From Fictibacillus nanhaiensis (GTDB lineage Bacteria; Bacillota; Bacilli; Bacillales; Fictibacillaceae): a stretch of 64,000 bases of DNA. Position numbers and translations under genes: made by a program. Location of the stretch: positions 620,001 through 684,000 of the forward strand of contig NZ_JAHVJO010000001.1 in the NCBI RefSeq assembly GCF_019801215.1. Reading direction: 5' to 3'. Of this stretch, positions 44,281 to 52,781 are shown in pieces. Each line of letters starts with the position of its first letter. Position 1 is the first letter of the stretch. The notes under the pieces were generated by a model. It ran no database searches. It was not told the origin of the DNA and saw only the letters and a list, made by a program, of their open reading frames with translations.

Positions 44281-44336
44281 TTCTCTGGGGAACTTGTCCC
44301 ACATATACTATACATAGATGATAGGAGAGGGAATAC

Positions 44337-44780
44337 ATGGAAAAAACGTTTTTAATGGTCAAACCAGATGGCGTTCAGCGTGCGTTAATCGGAGAAATCG
44401 TATCCCGTTTTGAGAAGAAAGGTTTTCAGCTTGTTGGTGCAAAATTAATGAATATTTCTGAAGATCTTGCTAAAGAACATTATGGTGAGCACAAAGAACG
44501 TCCGTTTTTCGGGGAACTTGTAGACTTTATTACTTCTGGACCTGTATTTGCAATGGTTTGGGAAGGAAAAGATGTAATTCTTACAGCTCGCAACATGATG
44601 GGGAAAACAAACCCGTCTGAAGCAGCTCCTGGATCAATCCGCGGAGATTATGCAGTACAAGTTAGCAATAATATCATTCACGGTTCAGATTCTGCTGAGA
44701 GTGCAGAGCGAGAAATTGGATTGTTTTTTAAAGAAGAAGAATTAGTTTCTTATGATAAAGCTGTTTCTGTTTGGATCTAA
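44337..44780 (+). CDS. ndk: Nucleoside diphosphate kinase
   Basis: 147 aa. [21 protein letters not shown] at the start, [23 protein letters not shown] (nucleotide binding) and the phospho-histidine in [16 protein letters not shown] near residue 115. It balances nucleoside triphosphate pools using ATP. GATAGGAGAGG precedes ATG 44337. Monocistronic, between hepT and cheR as in B. subtilis. Confidence 0.97.
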   Translation: MEKTFLMVKPDGVQRALIGEIVSRFEKKGFQLVGAKLMNISEDLAKEHYGEHKERPFFGELVDFITSGPVFAMVWEGKDVILTARNMMGKTNPSEAAPGSIRGDYAVQVSNNIIHGSDSAESAEREIGLFFKEEELVSYDKAVSVWI

Positions 44781-44806
44781 TTTTTTTCAACAAAATGAAA
44801 GCGTTT

Positions 44807-44834
44807 AACCGGCTTGAGAGCCGGTTTTTCTTTT
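44807..44834 (+). terminator. Terminator of ndk
   Basis: AACCGGCT-tga-gAGCCGGTT with a T-rich tail. Confidence 0.85.
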
Positions 44835-44919
44835 TGTTCAAAATGCCTTGGATTCAGCCGATATAATGGATACAAGAGATAGAATTAACGCTACAATGCT
44901 TGCAACGGGAGAGAAACTG

Positions 44920-45693
44920 ATGGACATAGACTACGAAAGTTTTAAAAAGAACATCTATGAAAAGACAGGAATTGATCTGTCTCTTTATAAAGAAGCGCAA
45001 ATGAAACGCCGTTTAGTCGCATTGCGAGATAAGCGTTCTTTTCGTTCGTTTGGGGATTATTTTAGATCACTTTCATCCGATACCGAAATGCTTCATGAGT
45101 TTTTAGACCGCATGACGATCAATGTTTCTGAGTTTTATCGCAATCCTTCTCGTTGGGAGGTTCTTGAGACGAAGATCTTTCCACGGCTATTAACAGGAAA
45201 ATCTTCCTTGAAGGTATGGAGTGCTGCATGTTCTACTGGTGAAGAACCTTACACCTTATCCATGATGCTTTCAGAGTACAGAGGCGTTGCAAACTTTTCA
45301 ATTCTTGCAACTGACTTGGATGAAATGGTTTTAGATCGTGCAAAAAATGGTTTTTATTTTGAAAGAGCCTTACAGGATGTTCCAAAAGAAAAAAAGGAAC
45401 GGTATTTTTCTAAACAGGAGCTTGGGTTTAAAGTGGACGATGTCTTAAAGAAACCTATTGCCTTTAAAAAACAAAATCTTCTTTCTGATCCGTTCGGTTC
45501 AGATTTTGATCTGATCGTTTGCCGAAATGTTATGATTTATTTTACGGAAGAAGCAAAGACCGTTCTTTATGAAAAATTCAGTAAAGCATTACGTCCTGGG
45601 GGCGTCTTGTTTGTTGGAAGCACAGAGCAAATTTTTAACCCGGGACTTTATGGACTAGAGACAGAAGAGCCGTTTTTTTATCGGAAAAAATAG
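44920..45693 (+). CDS. cheR: Chemotaxis protein methyltransferase CheR
   Basis: 257 aa. An N-terminal helical domain ([28 protein letters not shown]) precedes a SAM methyltransferase domain with [16 protein letters not shown], motif [17 protein letters not shown] (about residues 98-113), [13 protein letters not shown] and [13 protein letters not shown]. It methylates glutamates of chemoreceptors for adaptation. ATG 44920 follows CGGGAGAG by about 6 nt and gives the family length; upstream in-frame starts lack a ribosome site. Confidence 0.95.
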   Translation: MDIDYESFKKNIYEKTGIDLSLYKEAQMKRRLVALRDKRSFRSFGDYFRSLSSDTEMLHEFLDRMTINVSEFYRNPSRWEVLETKIFPRLLTGKSSLKVWSAACSTGEEPYTLSMMLSEYRGVANFSILATDLDEMVLDRAKNGFYFERALQDVPKEKKERYFSKQELGFKVDDVLKKPIAFKKQNLLSDPFGSDFDLIVCRNVMIYFTEEAKTVLYEKFSKALRPGGVLFVGSTEQIFNPGLYGLETEEPFFYRKK

Positions 45694-45730
45694 AAGCTGG
45701 TTCTTTAAGTATTCTAAATTATTGTTTCAG

Positions 45731-45759
45731 TTGACAGAAAGCAAAGGATGGTTTAACCT
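45731..45759 (+). promoter_or_regulatory. Candidate trp operon promoter
   Basis: A perfect -35 TTGACA (45731-45736), a 17-nt spacer and a weak -10 TAACCT (45754-45759). It is placed so that the transcript would begin just before the TRAP triplets. Confidence 0.55.
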
Positions 45760-45765
45760 TACCTT

Positions 45766-45903
45766 TAAGTTTAGAGTTTAGAATATAAATAGTTAGAATT
45801 AGTTTAGAGCCTAGTTGAGACAAGTTGAGAGAGTTTGAGTGGAGCAGAGCCGAGAATGGAAATGTACAAATGCCATGCGGGTTATTTCTGCATGGCTTTT
45901 TTG
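45766..45903 (+). promoter_or_regulatory. trp operon leader: TRAP-binding site and attenuator
   Basis: At least 14 TAG/GAG/AAG triplets at mostly 4-7 nt spacing run from 45772 to 45854 (for example 45800, 45805, 45812, 45817, 45822, 45827, 45837, 45842, 45847, 45852). This is the pattern TRAP wraps around. A terminator follows: GCCATGC (45872-45878) pairs with GCATGGC (45890-45896), then six Ts. GCAGA (45844-45848), inside the triplets, can pair with TCTGC (45887-45891) as part of an antiterminator. With tryptophan, TRAP binding would permit termination before trpD. TRAP itself is encoded at 39166-39384. Confidence 0.9.
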
Positions 45904-45976
45904 TTATTCTTTTAAAAAGAAAAGCAAATGGTGTATATGTTCCTTACCATCGATCCTCTTCGTATACCCCTCATTC

Positions 45977-45993
45977 TCCGTATTTTGCGGAGG
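45977..45993 (+). promoter_or_regulatory. Hairpin sequestering a Shine-Dalgarno in the trp leader
   Basis: CTCCG-tattttg-CGGAGG places a strong ribosome site (GGAGG 45989-45993) in a stem just before an ATG at 45998. B. subtilis trpE has an analogous Shine-Dalgarno-blocking hairpin that forms when TRAP is bound. Here it precedes only an 18-codon frame. Confidence 0.55.
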
Positions 45994-45997
45994 TGCC

Positions 45998-46054
45998 ATG
46001 AATGATTATTTCCTTTCACATCCCACCTTGAACGTCTGTTTTATTACTTGCTGA
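45998..46054 (+). CDS. 18-codon leader frame at the position of trpE
   Basis: ATG 45998, 5 nt after GGAGG, opens a short frame ending at TGA 46052-46054, 29 nt before trpD. It has no Trp codons, so it is not a ribosome-stalling attenuator peptide. It could be the remnant of the trpE translation start, or a short frame whose translation is coupled to trpD. No trpE coding sequence follows. Confidence 0.4.
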   Translation: MNDYFLSHPTLNVCFITC

Positions 46055-46083
46055 TAAAACAAATCGTATAAAGGGGTGTTCTT

Positions 46084-47118
46084 ATGATTCAGATTCAAAA
46101 AATAATGCAAAAAATAGTAAACCATAACACATTAACAGAAACCGAAGCTTTTTTCTTGTTAGAAGGGATCGTCAACAAAGAGATCTCGGACGTGCAAGCA
46201 GCGTCAGTATTAAGCATCATGAGTCACAGAGGAGAAACTGCAGAAGAAATAGTTGGCTTCGTAAAGATGATAAGAAAGATGTCTAATCGCAGTAACCAAA
46301 GATTTTCTCATGACATAATGGATACGTGCGGAACGGGTGGTGATGGTGCTTCAACCTTTAATATCTCAACCGCAGTAAGTATTATCTTATCTTCTCTAGG
46401 GATAAAAGTTGCTAAACACGGTAATAAAGCTGTCACATCCAAAAGCGGCAGTTCTGACGTGTTGGAGTCATTGTGTGTCAAGGTGGCCAAGAATCATCAT
46501 GAGGCAGAATCACAGCTTATAAAAAATGATATTGCCTTTTTACATGCACCCTACTTTCATCCTGCATTAAAAGAAGTGGCTCATCTAAGACAACAGCTAC
46601 CGTTTCGCACGATTTTTAACATCATAGGTCCACTATGCAACCCATTGTCTCCTTCTTATCAGCTGATCGGTGTGAGCAATGAAAAAACGGCTGCAACGAT
46701 GGCAACGGCAATCAACATGCTTGGTATTAAAAAAGCCCTTGTAGTAACAGGGAATGATGGTCTGGATGAATGCTCGATAACAGATGAAACAAAGATGTAT
46801 CTAGTGGAAAATGGTACGATTACGTCTTTTTCATACACCCCTGAAGAAGCGGGTTTACAAAGAGGCAATTTAAATGAAATTACAGTAAAAAACAAGCAAG
46901 AGAGTGCAGAATTGATTCTTTCTATATTTAAAAATAAGAGCAATGATTCAGCCAAGAATATCGTTATACTAAATGCTGCTGCAGCATTATTTGCATCTAA
47001 TCGAGTACCAACAATTAGAGACGGTGTTGAAATCGTTCAAAACTGTCTTCGATCCGGAGTGGCGTATCATCATCTTTTATTCATATCAAAAGAGGAGGAG
47101 AAAGCTCTTGTTAACTAA
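46084..47118 (+). CDS. trpD: Anthranilate phosphoribosyltransferase
   Basis: 344 aa. The PRPP-binding motif DTCGTGGDGASTFNISTA is near residues 79-96, followed by KHGNKAVTSKSGSSDVLE (about 112-129), the FLHAPYFHPALKEV segment and NIIGPLCNPL. It joins anthranilate to PRPP. ATG 46084 follows AAAGGGGTG. It is the first enzyme gene after the TRAP leader; trpE, which normally precedes it, is missing. Overlaps trpC by 11 nt. Confidence 0.95.
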   Translation: MIQIQKIMQKIVNHNTLTETEAFFLLEGIVNKEISDVQAASVLSIMSHRGETAEEIVGFVKMIRKMSNRSNQRFSHDIMDTCGTGGDGASTFNISTAVSIILSSLGIKVAKHGNKAVTSKSGSSDVLESLCVKVAKNHHEAESQLIKNDIAFLHAPYFHPALKEVAHLRQQLPFRTIFNIIGPLCNPLSPSYQLIGVSNEKTAATMATAINMLGIKKALVVTGNDGLDECSITDETKMYLVENGTITSFSYTPEEAGLQRGNLNEITVKNKQESAELILSIFKNKSNDSAKNIVILNAAAALFASNRVPTIRDGVEIVQNCLRSGVAYHHLLFISKEEEKALVN

Positions 47119-47875
47119 AATTATGAAGCAAAAAGAAAAAGAAATTGCCGTTCTTCCTCAAATTACAACGAAAAAAGAATTGGATTACAGAGATAAAGAC
47201 CATAGACCTTTTGCAGATAAGCTAAGAGATGCACCAAACAAACCAAGCCTGATTGCAGAAGTCAAAAAAGCATCCCCATCAAAAGGGGTGATCAAAGAAC
47301 ATTTTGATCCCATACAGATTGCCTTAGATTATGAAAAAGCTGGTGCGTCTTGTTTATCCATATTAACAGATACTGAGTTTTTTCAGGGAAGTCTTCAATA
47401 TCTAAAAGAAATTCGGAATTACGTCTCACTCCCTTTATTACGAAAAGATTTTATTTTAGATGAAAGACAGATCATTGAGAGCTTGGAATTTGGTGCAGAC
47501 GCTATCTTATTGATCAAAGCGTGCTTATCGAAAGAAAGGCTAAAAGCTCTTCATCATTTTGCACATGAATGCGGTCTTGAATGTTTAATAGAAGTTCACT
47601 CAAAAGAAGAGATCGACCAAGTATTTGATGTTTGTAAACCTTCCATGATCGGCATAAACAATCGTGATTTAAATAGCTTTAATACGAGTATTGATCATAC
47701 TTTTTCATTACTTCCATTTATTAATGGCGATACGCTTGTTATAAGTGAGAGCGGAATTAAAACGGCAACCGATGTTAAGCGTTTGTCAGATCATGGTGTG
47801 AATGGGATGTTGATCGGTGAGACCCTCATGCGAGCAGAATCTATAGAAAATAAAATTAGAGAGTTGTATTCATGA
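47108..47875 (+). CDS. trpC: Indole-3-glycerol phosphate synthase
   Basis: 255 aa TIM barrel. IAEVKKASPSKGVIKEHFDP holds the catalytic lysine near residues 49-68. LSILTDTEFFQGSLQYL, LRKDFILDERQI, INNRDLNSF and VISESGI are the other conserved loops. TTG 47108 follows AGAGGAGGAG by 7 nt; the longer in-frame extension lies inside trpD. Overlaps trpD upstream and trpF downstream (ATGA). Confidence 0.94.
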   Translation: MLTKIMKQKEKEIAVLPQITTKKELDYRDKDHRPFADKLRDAPNKPSLIAEVKKASPSKGVIKEHFDPIQIALDYEKAGASCLSILTDTEFFQGSLQYLKEIRNYVSLPLLRKDFILDERQIIESLEFGADAILLIKACLSKERLKALHHFAHECGLECLIEVHSKEEIDQVFDVCKPSMIGINNRDLNSFNTSIDHTFSLLPFINGDTLVISESGIKTATDVKRLSDHGVNGMLIGETLMRAESIENKIRELYS

Positions 47876-48498
47876 GCGTACTTGTTAAATATTGCGGATG
47901 TCAGACAGAGGAAGATTACAGACTGCTATCTGCTACTAAAGCAAACATTATTGGCTTTGTTTTTGCAGAGAGTAAAAGAAAAGTAAGAGGTGAAGAAGTC
48001 TCAAGTTGGATGCGATCATATGGAAAAGAGAAAGAGTTGGCTGGTGTATTTCAAAACGCTTCTGTTGATGAAATCTTGCATGTCGTGAGTCAAGTCCCTT
48101 TAGATATCATTCAATGTCATGGACATGAAACGGTTGAAACTCTTATACAACTGAAAAAACAATGTTCAACAAAAATTTATAAAGCTATTGCGTATGGTGA
48201 GGATGTAATCGATCAGATCGCACTTTATGCAGAGTGCGCTGATGCTATCGTCGTAGACAGTGTTTCAGATGGTCAATTCGGAGGTACTGGAGTTCCGTTT
48301 GCGTGGACAGAGATTCCCCAATTCATAAAGAAAGCTAACAAATACAACATACCCATTATTATTGCAGGCGGGATTACCCCTGAAAATATTCACACGCTGC
48401 TTGAGTATCATCCAGATGGAATTGATATTAGCGGTGGAATTGAACGAGAAGGAAAAAAATGCGGGATACGAATAAAGAAACTAGAAGGGATGATGTAG
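47872..48498 (+). CDS. trpF: Phosphoribosylanthranilate isomerase
   Basis: 208 aa TIM barrel. [15 protein letters not shown] carries the catalytic Cys of the CG motif, and [37 protein letters not shown] and AGGITPENI are the conserved loops, with phosphate-binding [11 protein letters not shown] near the C-terminus. It makes CdRP for TrpC. ATG 47872 overlaps the trpC stop; 1 nt separates it from trpB. Confidence 0.95.
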   Translation: MSVLVKYCGCQTEEDYRLLSATKANIIGFVFAESKRKVRGEEVSSWMRSYGKEKELAGVFQNASVDEILHVVSQVPLDIIQCHGHETVETLIQLKKQCSTKIYKAIAYGEDVIDQIALYAECADAIVVDSVSDGQFGGTGVPFAWTEIPQFIKKANKYNIPIIIAGGITPENIHTLLEYHPDGIDISGGIEREGKKCGIRIKKLEGMM

Positions 48499-48499
48499 C

Positions 48500-49705
48500 A
48501 TGACAGCAACAATCGTACCGGATCACCGTGGAAGATATGGAGAATTTGGAGGTAAATACGTACCTGAAACGATTATGTTTGCATTAGAAGAGCTTGAGAG
48601 TGCGTTTGAAGAAGCAATTAGCGATCCTGCATTTAATAAGCTTTTACAGAAAGAACTCGCGATATACTCGGGCAGACCGACTCCTTTAACACTTGCCAAC
48701 AGACTTAGTGAAACAAATGGTGGTGCAAGAATATACCTAAAAAGAGAAGATTTGAATCACACTGGTGCCCACAAAATAAACAATGCCATCGGACAGGCAC
48801 TTCTTGCAGTTCGTATGGGAAAAAAGAAAATCATCGCTGAAACGGGTGCAGGGCAGCATGGAGTAGCTGCTGCAACGGTGGCTGCGAAATACGGACTTTC
48901 CTGCAAAGTATATATGGGGAAAGAGGATATTAGAAGACAGGCGTTGAATGTTTTTCGCATGAAGCTCTTAGGTGCCCAAGTAATAGAGGTTACAAGCGGC
49001 AGCCAGACACTTAAAGATGCAACGAACGAAGCGATCAGAGAATGGGTGGCTTCAGTGGAGGATACGTTCTATCTTATCGGTTCAGCTGTAGGACCGCATC
49101 CTTATCCTAAAATGGTTAAAAGATTTCAAGAAGTAATCGGAATTGAAACGATGGAACAGTTTGATGTTATAAGTGAAAGAAAACTGCCAGATGCAGTTGT
49201 TGCTTGTGTAGGAGGCGGAAGTAATGCCATCGGAATGTTTGCTCCTTTTATACAAAGTGATGTTCCATTGTATGGTGTTGAAGCAGCAGGTCTTGGCGTT
49301 GATACGAATCACCATGCCGCTACGCTATCTAAAGGTTCAAACGGTGTAATTCACGGATCTCTGACGAAACTTCTGCAAACAAAAGAAGGTCAGATTACAG
49401 AACCTTATTCGATATCAGCTGGACTGGATTACCCAGGGATTGGACCAGAACACGCTTATTTGCATGATACTAAAAGAGTAACGTATGAAGCAGTGACTGA
49501 TCAAGAATCGATAGCAGCCTTGAAGCTTTTATGTGTAAATGAAGGAATACTTTGTGCCCTTGAGAGTGCACATGCTGTTGCTTACAGCTTGAAACTCGCA
49601 AGAACGATGGATGAGAATCAATCAGTTGTTGTCTGTCTGTCAGGAAGAGGAGACAAGGATGTTCATACACTCATGGAACATGTGGAAGGAGTCGAAGCTG
49701 AATGA
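48500..49705 (+). CDS. trpB: Tryptophan synthase beta chain
   Basis: 401 aa PLP enzyme. [16 protein letters not shown] at the start, the PLP lysine in [17 protein letters not shown], and [20 protein letters not shown] and [15 protein letters not shown] are all intact. It condenses indole with serine, with the alpha subunit supplying indole through the tunnel. Overlaps trpA by 4 nt (ATGA), a common device for equal synthesis of the two subunits. Confidence 0.96.
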   Translation: MTATIVPDHRGRYGEFGGKYVPETIMFALEELESAFEEAISDPAFNKLLQKELAIYSGRPTPLTLANRLSETNGGARIYLKREDLNHTGAHKINNAIGQALLAVRMGKKKIIAETGAGQHGVAAATVAAKYGLSCKVYMGKEDIRRQALNVFRMKLLGAQVIEVTSGSQTLKDATNEAIREWVASVEDTFYLIGSAVGPHPYPKMVKRFQEVIGIETMEQFDVISERKLPDAVVACVGGGSNAIGMFAPFIQSDVPLYGVEAAGLGVDTNHHAATLSKGSNGVIHGSLTKLLQTKEGQITEPYSISAGLDYPGIGPEHAYLHDTKRVTYEAVTDQESIAALKLLCVNEGILCALESAHAVAYSLKLARTMDENQSVVVCLSGRGDKDVHTLMEHVEGVEAE

Positions 49706-50508
49706 ATAAACGGTGGGAAAGCTTTCAGAATTCAACTCAGTATCGTTTTGTACCTTATATCATGGCTGGCGATCCATGTGAAGAAGCAACGATTGAACTT
49801 TCTTTAGCTCTCCAAGAATGTGGTGCAGCTGCATTAGAGCTAGGTGTGCCCTATTCAGATCCCCTTGCTGACGGACCTGTCATACAAAGAGCGGGTATGC
49901 GTGGATTGGGCCAAAATATGACACTTGAGAAAACCATTACACTTGTTTCTAAACTGCGAGAAAGAGGTTTGAAGATTCCCGTAATCATCTTTACTTATTA
50001 CAATCTTTTGTTACAATTAGGAGAAAATCGCTTCGTCACTTTAGCTGAAGAAAACGGTGTTGATGGTTTGCTTGTGCCTGATCTGCCATATGAAGAAAGC
50101 AGCTATTTGCGTGAAATGTGCAGCAATCGCCATCTTGCCTTGATTTCGCTTGTGGCTCCAACTACACATGAAGATAAACTTCATAAACTCTCTAAAGAAG
50201 CGCAAGGTTTTCTTTATTGTATCTCTTCACTTGGAGTAACTGGAGTGCGAAGTGAGTTTAGAGATGGATTGAGTGCCTTTTTACATGCTGCCAGATTAAA
50301 TGCGAATGTTCCAGTGTTAGTGGGATTTGGTCTATCTTCACGTGAACAGATTCAGCAATTCGAGGAAACAAGTGATGGTTTTATTGTAGGCAGCGCCATT
50401 GTGAATAAAATTGAATCATTAGAAAAACAGCTAATGTCTAATAGAGAAGAAGCGATTATGGAGTTTAAACATTTTATTGATTCATTGCTGCCTGTTTATA
50501 GTCGTTAA
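49702..50508 (+). CDS. trpA: Tryptophan synthase alpha chain
   Basis: 268 aa TIM barrel. Catalytic residues lie in [19 protein letters not shown] (Glu and Asp) near residues 40-58, with [23 protein letters not shown] and [11 protein letters not shown]. It cleaves indole-3-glycerol phosphate. Starts within the trpB stop. hisC follows 14 nt later. Confidence 0.95.
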   Translation: MNKRWESFQNSTQYRFVPYIMAGDPCEEATIELSLALQECGAAALELGVPYSDPLADGPVIQRAGMRGLGQNMTLEKTITLVSKLRERGLKIPVIIFTYYNLLLQLGENRFVTLAEENGVDGLLVPDLPYEESSYLREMCSNRHLALISLVAPTTHEDKLHKLSKEAQGFLYCISSLGVTGVRSEFRDGLSAFLHAARLNANVPVLVGFGLSSREQIQQFEETSDGFIVGSAIVNKIESLEKQLMSNREEAIMEFKHFIDSLLPVYSR

Positions 50509-50522
50509 AAAGGAGTGGGAAA

Positions 50523-51626
50523 ATGCAGCCCAAACAACAGTTGATGTCATTGAAACCCTACAAACCAGGTAAACCGGTCGAGGAAGTTAAACGTGAATTA
50601 GGATTAGAAAAAATCGTAAAGCTCGCATCAAATGAAAATCCGTACGGTTGTTCTGAGCGTGCTAAAGCTAACATCAGAGATGAACTGGAAAACCTTCAAG
50701 TATATCCAGATGGTTATGCGGCTGACATCAGAGAGAAGCTTGCTAGTTCTTTACATGTAAAGCCGGATGAAATTATATTTGGAAACGGCTCGGATGAAGT
50801 GGTTCAAATCCTTTGCCGAGCATATTTATCACCCAAAACCAACACGGTGATGGCTGCGCCTACTTTTCCTCAATACAGACATAATGCAGTAATCGAAGGA
50901 GCAGAAGTACGAGAAATCGAGCTCATTAATGGAAGACATGATCTTGAATCAATGCTTAACGCGATAGACCAAAACACGAAGATTGTCTGGCTATGCAACC
51001 CTAACAATCCTACTGGAAACTATATCCCTGAAGATCAGTTTGAAAGCTTTATGAAAAAAGTGCCTTCACATGTCATCGTTGTAAGTGATGAAGCTTATTT
51101 TGAGTATGTCGCTGCAGGTGACTATCCAAATACGATATCCTATCTAAAAGAGTATTCTAACCTCGTTATTCTTCGAACGTTTTCAAAAGCACACGGACTT
51201 GCTGCACTTAGGATAGGGTATGGAATCGCTGATTGTTCCATCATCGCGTCTATTGAACCGGCAAGAGAACCTTTTAACACTTCTCGACTAGCACAGGCTG
51301 CCGCGATAGGTGCTCTTGAGGACCAAGCATTTATTGTTGAATGCAAGATGAGGAACAGAAAAGGTCTAGAACTCTTTTATTCTTTTTGTAAGAGTAAAGG
51401 GTTATTCTACTATCCTTCAGAAGCGAACTTTATTCTCATAGATGTTCAATCTGATGCTGACCTTGCTTTTGATTTTCTTTTAAGAAAAGGTTATATCGTA
51501 CGCTCAGGAAATGCCTTAGGGTTCCCTACTATGATTCGTATTACGATTGGGGAAGAAGAGCATAACAAGGAGATCATTGAACATTTGGAAGAGTATATGG
51601 AAACACTCGTTCACAAAGTAAATTAA
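50523..51626 (+). CDS. hisC: Histidinol-phosphate aminotransferase
   Basis: 367 aa fold-type I PLP aminotransferase. [47 protein letters not shown] and the PLP-lysine motif [16 protein letters not shown] are intact. As in B. subtilis it closes the trp operon and can also serve in tyrosine and phenylalanine synthesis. AAAAAGGAGTGGG precedes ATG 50523. tyrA and aroE, which follow hisC in B. subtilis, are absent. Confidence 0.95.
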   Translation: MQPKQQLMSLKPYKPGKPVEEVKRELGLEKIVKLASNENPYGCSERAKANIRDELENLQVYPDGYAADIREKLASSLHVKPDEIIFGNGSDEVVQILCRAYLSPKTNTVMAAPTFPQYRHNAVIEGAEVREIELINGRHDLESMLNAIDQNTKIVWLCNPNNPTGNYIPEDQFESFMKKVPSHVIVVSDEAYFEYVAAGDYPNTISYLKEYSNLVILRTFSKAHGLAALRIGYGIADCSIIASIEPAREPFNTSRLAQAAAIGALEDQAFIVECKMRNRKGLELFYSFCKSKGLFYYPSEANFILIDVQSDADLAFDFLLRKGYIVRSGNALGFPTMIRITIGEEEHNKEIIEHLEEYMETLVHKVN

Positions 51627-51632
51627 AAAATC

Positions 51633-51671
51633 ATGCCCGATCTCTTTAAACTAAGGATTTCGGGCTATTTT
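51633..51671 (+). terminator. Terminator-like hairpin after hisC
   Basis: GCCCGA…TCGGGC with a long loop and a modest T tail. Confidence 0.5.
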
Positions 51672-51690
51672 CACAATTTTCAAAAAAGTG

Positions 51691-51719
51691 TTGCATTTCA
51701 GTAATACTCTATTTATAAT
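51691..51719 (+). promoter_or_regulatory. Sigma-A promoter of a candidate small RNA
   Basis: TTGCAT (51691-51696), exactly 17 nt, perfect TATAAT (51714-51719). The predicted start is near 51726, directly at the first hairpin. Confidence 0.65.
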
Positions 51720-51725
51720 GTAGGT

Positions 51726-51796
51726 AATATGGTTTCTCTCCACTCCTATCCATATTATTCTTTCCTGACAACGCTTACATGTCAGGACTTTTTTTG
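51726..51796 (+). ncRNA. Candidate small RNA or leader with two hairpins
   Basis: Hairpin 1 is a perfect 8-bp stem, TAATATGG / CCATATTA (51725-51732 with 51750-51757), around a 17-nt loop rich in C and U (TTTCTCTCCACTCCTAT). Hairpin 2 is a perfect 8-bp stem, TCCTGACA / TGTCAGGA (51763-51770 with 51780-51787), followed by CTTTTTTT, a standard terminator. With the strong promoter this makes a self-contained unit of about 70 nt, 75 nt before the next gene. The loop is complementary to Shine-Dalgarno sequences. Alternatively it is an attenuating leader of the 51871 gene. Confidence 0.55.
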
Positions 51797-51870
51797 TTTT
51801 ATAAGACTTTTTTTCATATAATCCTTCTTTTTATCATAGCTTGTCTTAAAGAGACAAAAGGAGGCGAGCT

Positions 51871-52743
51871 ATGCGGTATATTATTGAGCGACCTTTGCAA
51901 AACCTTGGAACAAATACAGTTCTATCCTATCTAGTTGACTCTCAGCAAATCTCCAGTGTAACTCAAGGTCCTCTTAGAATGAACGTGATGAAGATGTCTA
52001 TGGATGGATTGAAGATGATCCCTGGTCATATCACTCCGTTCTTATCAGTAAATAAGCTGCAAGTTGATGAAGTCAGAAGGCGTCTCAATCACAAGGTTCA
52101 AAATGGGACGACCACTATATTGGCTTCTGCCAGAATTAATTACTTGCATGAAGCTGATCATGAGTTGAAGAAAACGAGACATTTGCTCATTTCAAGTTCG
52201 ATAGATTATTGCATCGGTCTCTCATTATCCCCAGAAAAGATCACTCCAAACTTAATCCGTTATTGCAAAAAGAAAAAAATAGCCTTTATCGAGTTGATCT
52301 GTCAAGATTACAGCCAATTAACAACCGTTATATGGGAACGAATAAGAGAAGTCAATTTTCCTTATCAAGCAGTCATTTTTCCTACTTTTCCAGAAACGAT
52401 CGATGAAAAAAAGAAAAAAACCTGGCAAAAGAAATGGAACGAGCTTGCTTTCAAATTACAAATCCCTACTTTTTCTAAAAATCTAGAAGAGGATGAGCCC
52501 CTGCCCCTGCCTTTTTTAAAGCTTGTTGGAATATATCCTAAAAAGGGAGGCCTGTTCTCTGGAAGTGACGCAGATTATTGTCTGCTATCTGCTACAGATT
52601 TTAACGAGAAACCAAAAGCTGTAATTGTAAGAGGAACGATTGTATATTCAGAAAATCAAACAGACAACTATCAAGGATTTGGAAAAGAAATTACGATTGT
52701 TCAGCCTCATCGTTTTGGAGAATCTCTTGTTTCTCGTGTATAA
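51871..52743 (+). CDS. Amidohydrolase-like protein lacking metal-site residues
   Basis: 290 aa. Near the C-terminus, PKKGGLFSGSDADYCLLS resembles the P-x-KG-x(3)-G-SDAD end motif of amidohydrolases, and NGTTTILASA (about residues 77-86) resembles the strand after their first metal site. The HxH, Lys, His and Asp metal ligands of active members are not visible, so it may be a degenerate or non-catalytic relative. AAAAGGAGGCGAGCT precedes ATG 51871, so it is expressed. I do not recognise a B. subtilis counterpart at this place. Confidence 0.6.
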   Translation: MRYIIERPLQNLGTNTVLSYLVDSQQISSVTQGPLRMNVMKMSMDGLKMIPGHITPFLSVNKLQVDEVRRRLNHKVQNGTTTILASARINYLHEADHELKKTRHLLISSSIDYCIGLSLSPEKITPNLIRYCKKKKIAFIELICQDYSQLTTVIWERIREVNFPYQAVIFPTFPETIDEKKKKTWQKKWNELAFKLQIPTFSKNLEEDEPLPLPFLKLVGIYPKKGGLFSGSDADYCLLSATDFNEKPKAVIVRGTIVYSENQTDNYQGFGKEITIVQPHRFGESLVSRV

Positions 52744-52781
52744 TAAGCACAAGAATACATGGGATAAGGGAGTTTTACGTA

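Noticed and set aside
45839-46054. 71-codon frame over the trp leader
   Set aside because: It runs through the TRAP triplets and the attenuator terminator. Only its last 18 codons, from ATG 45998, have a ribosome site.
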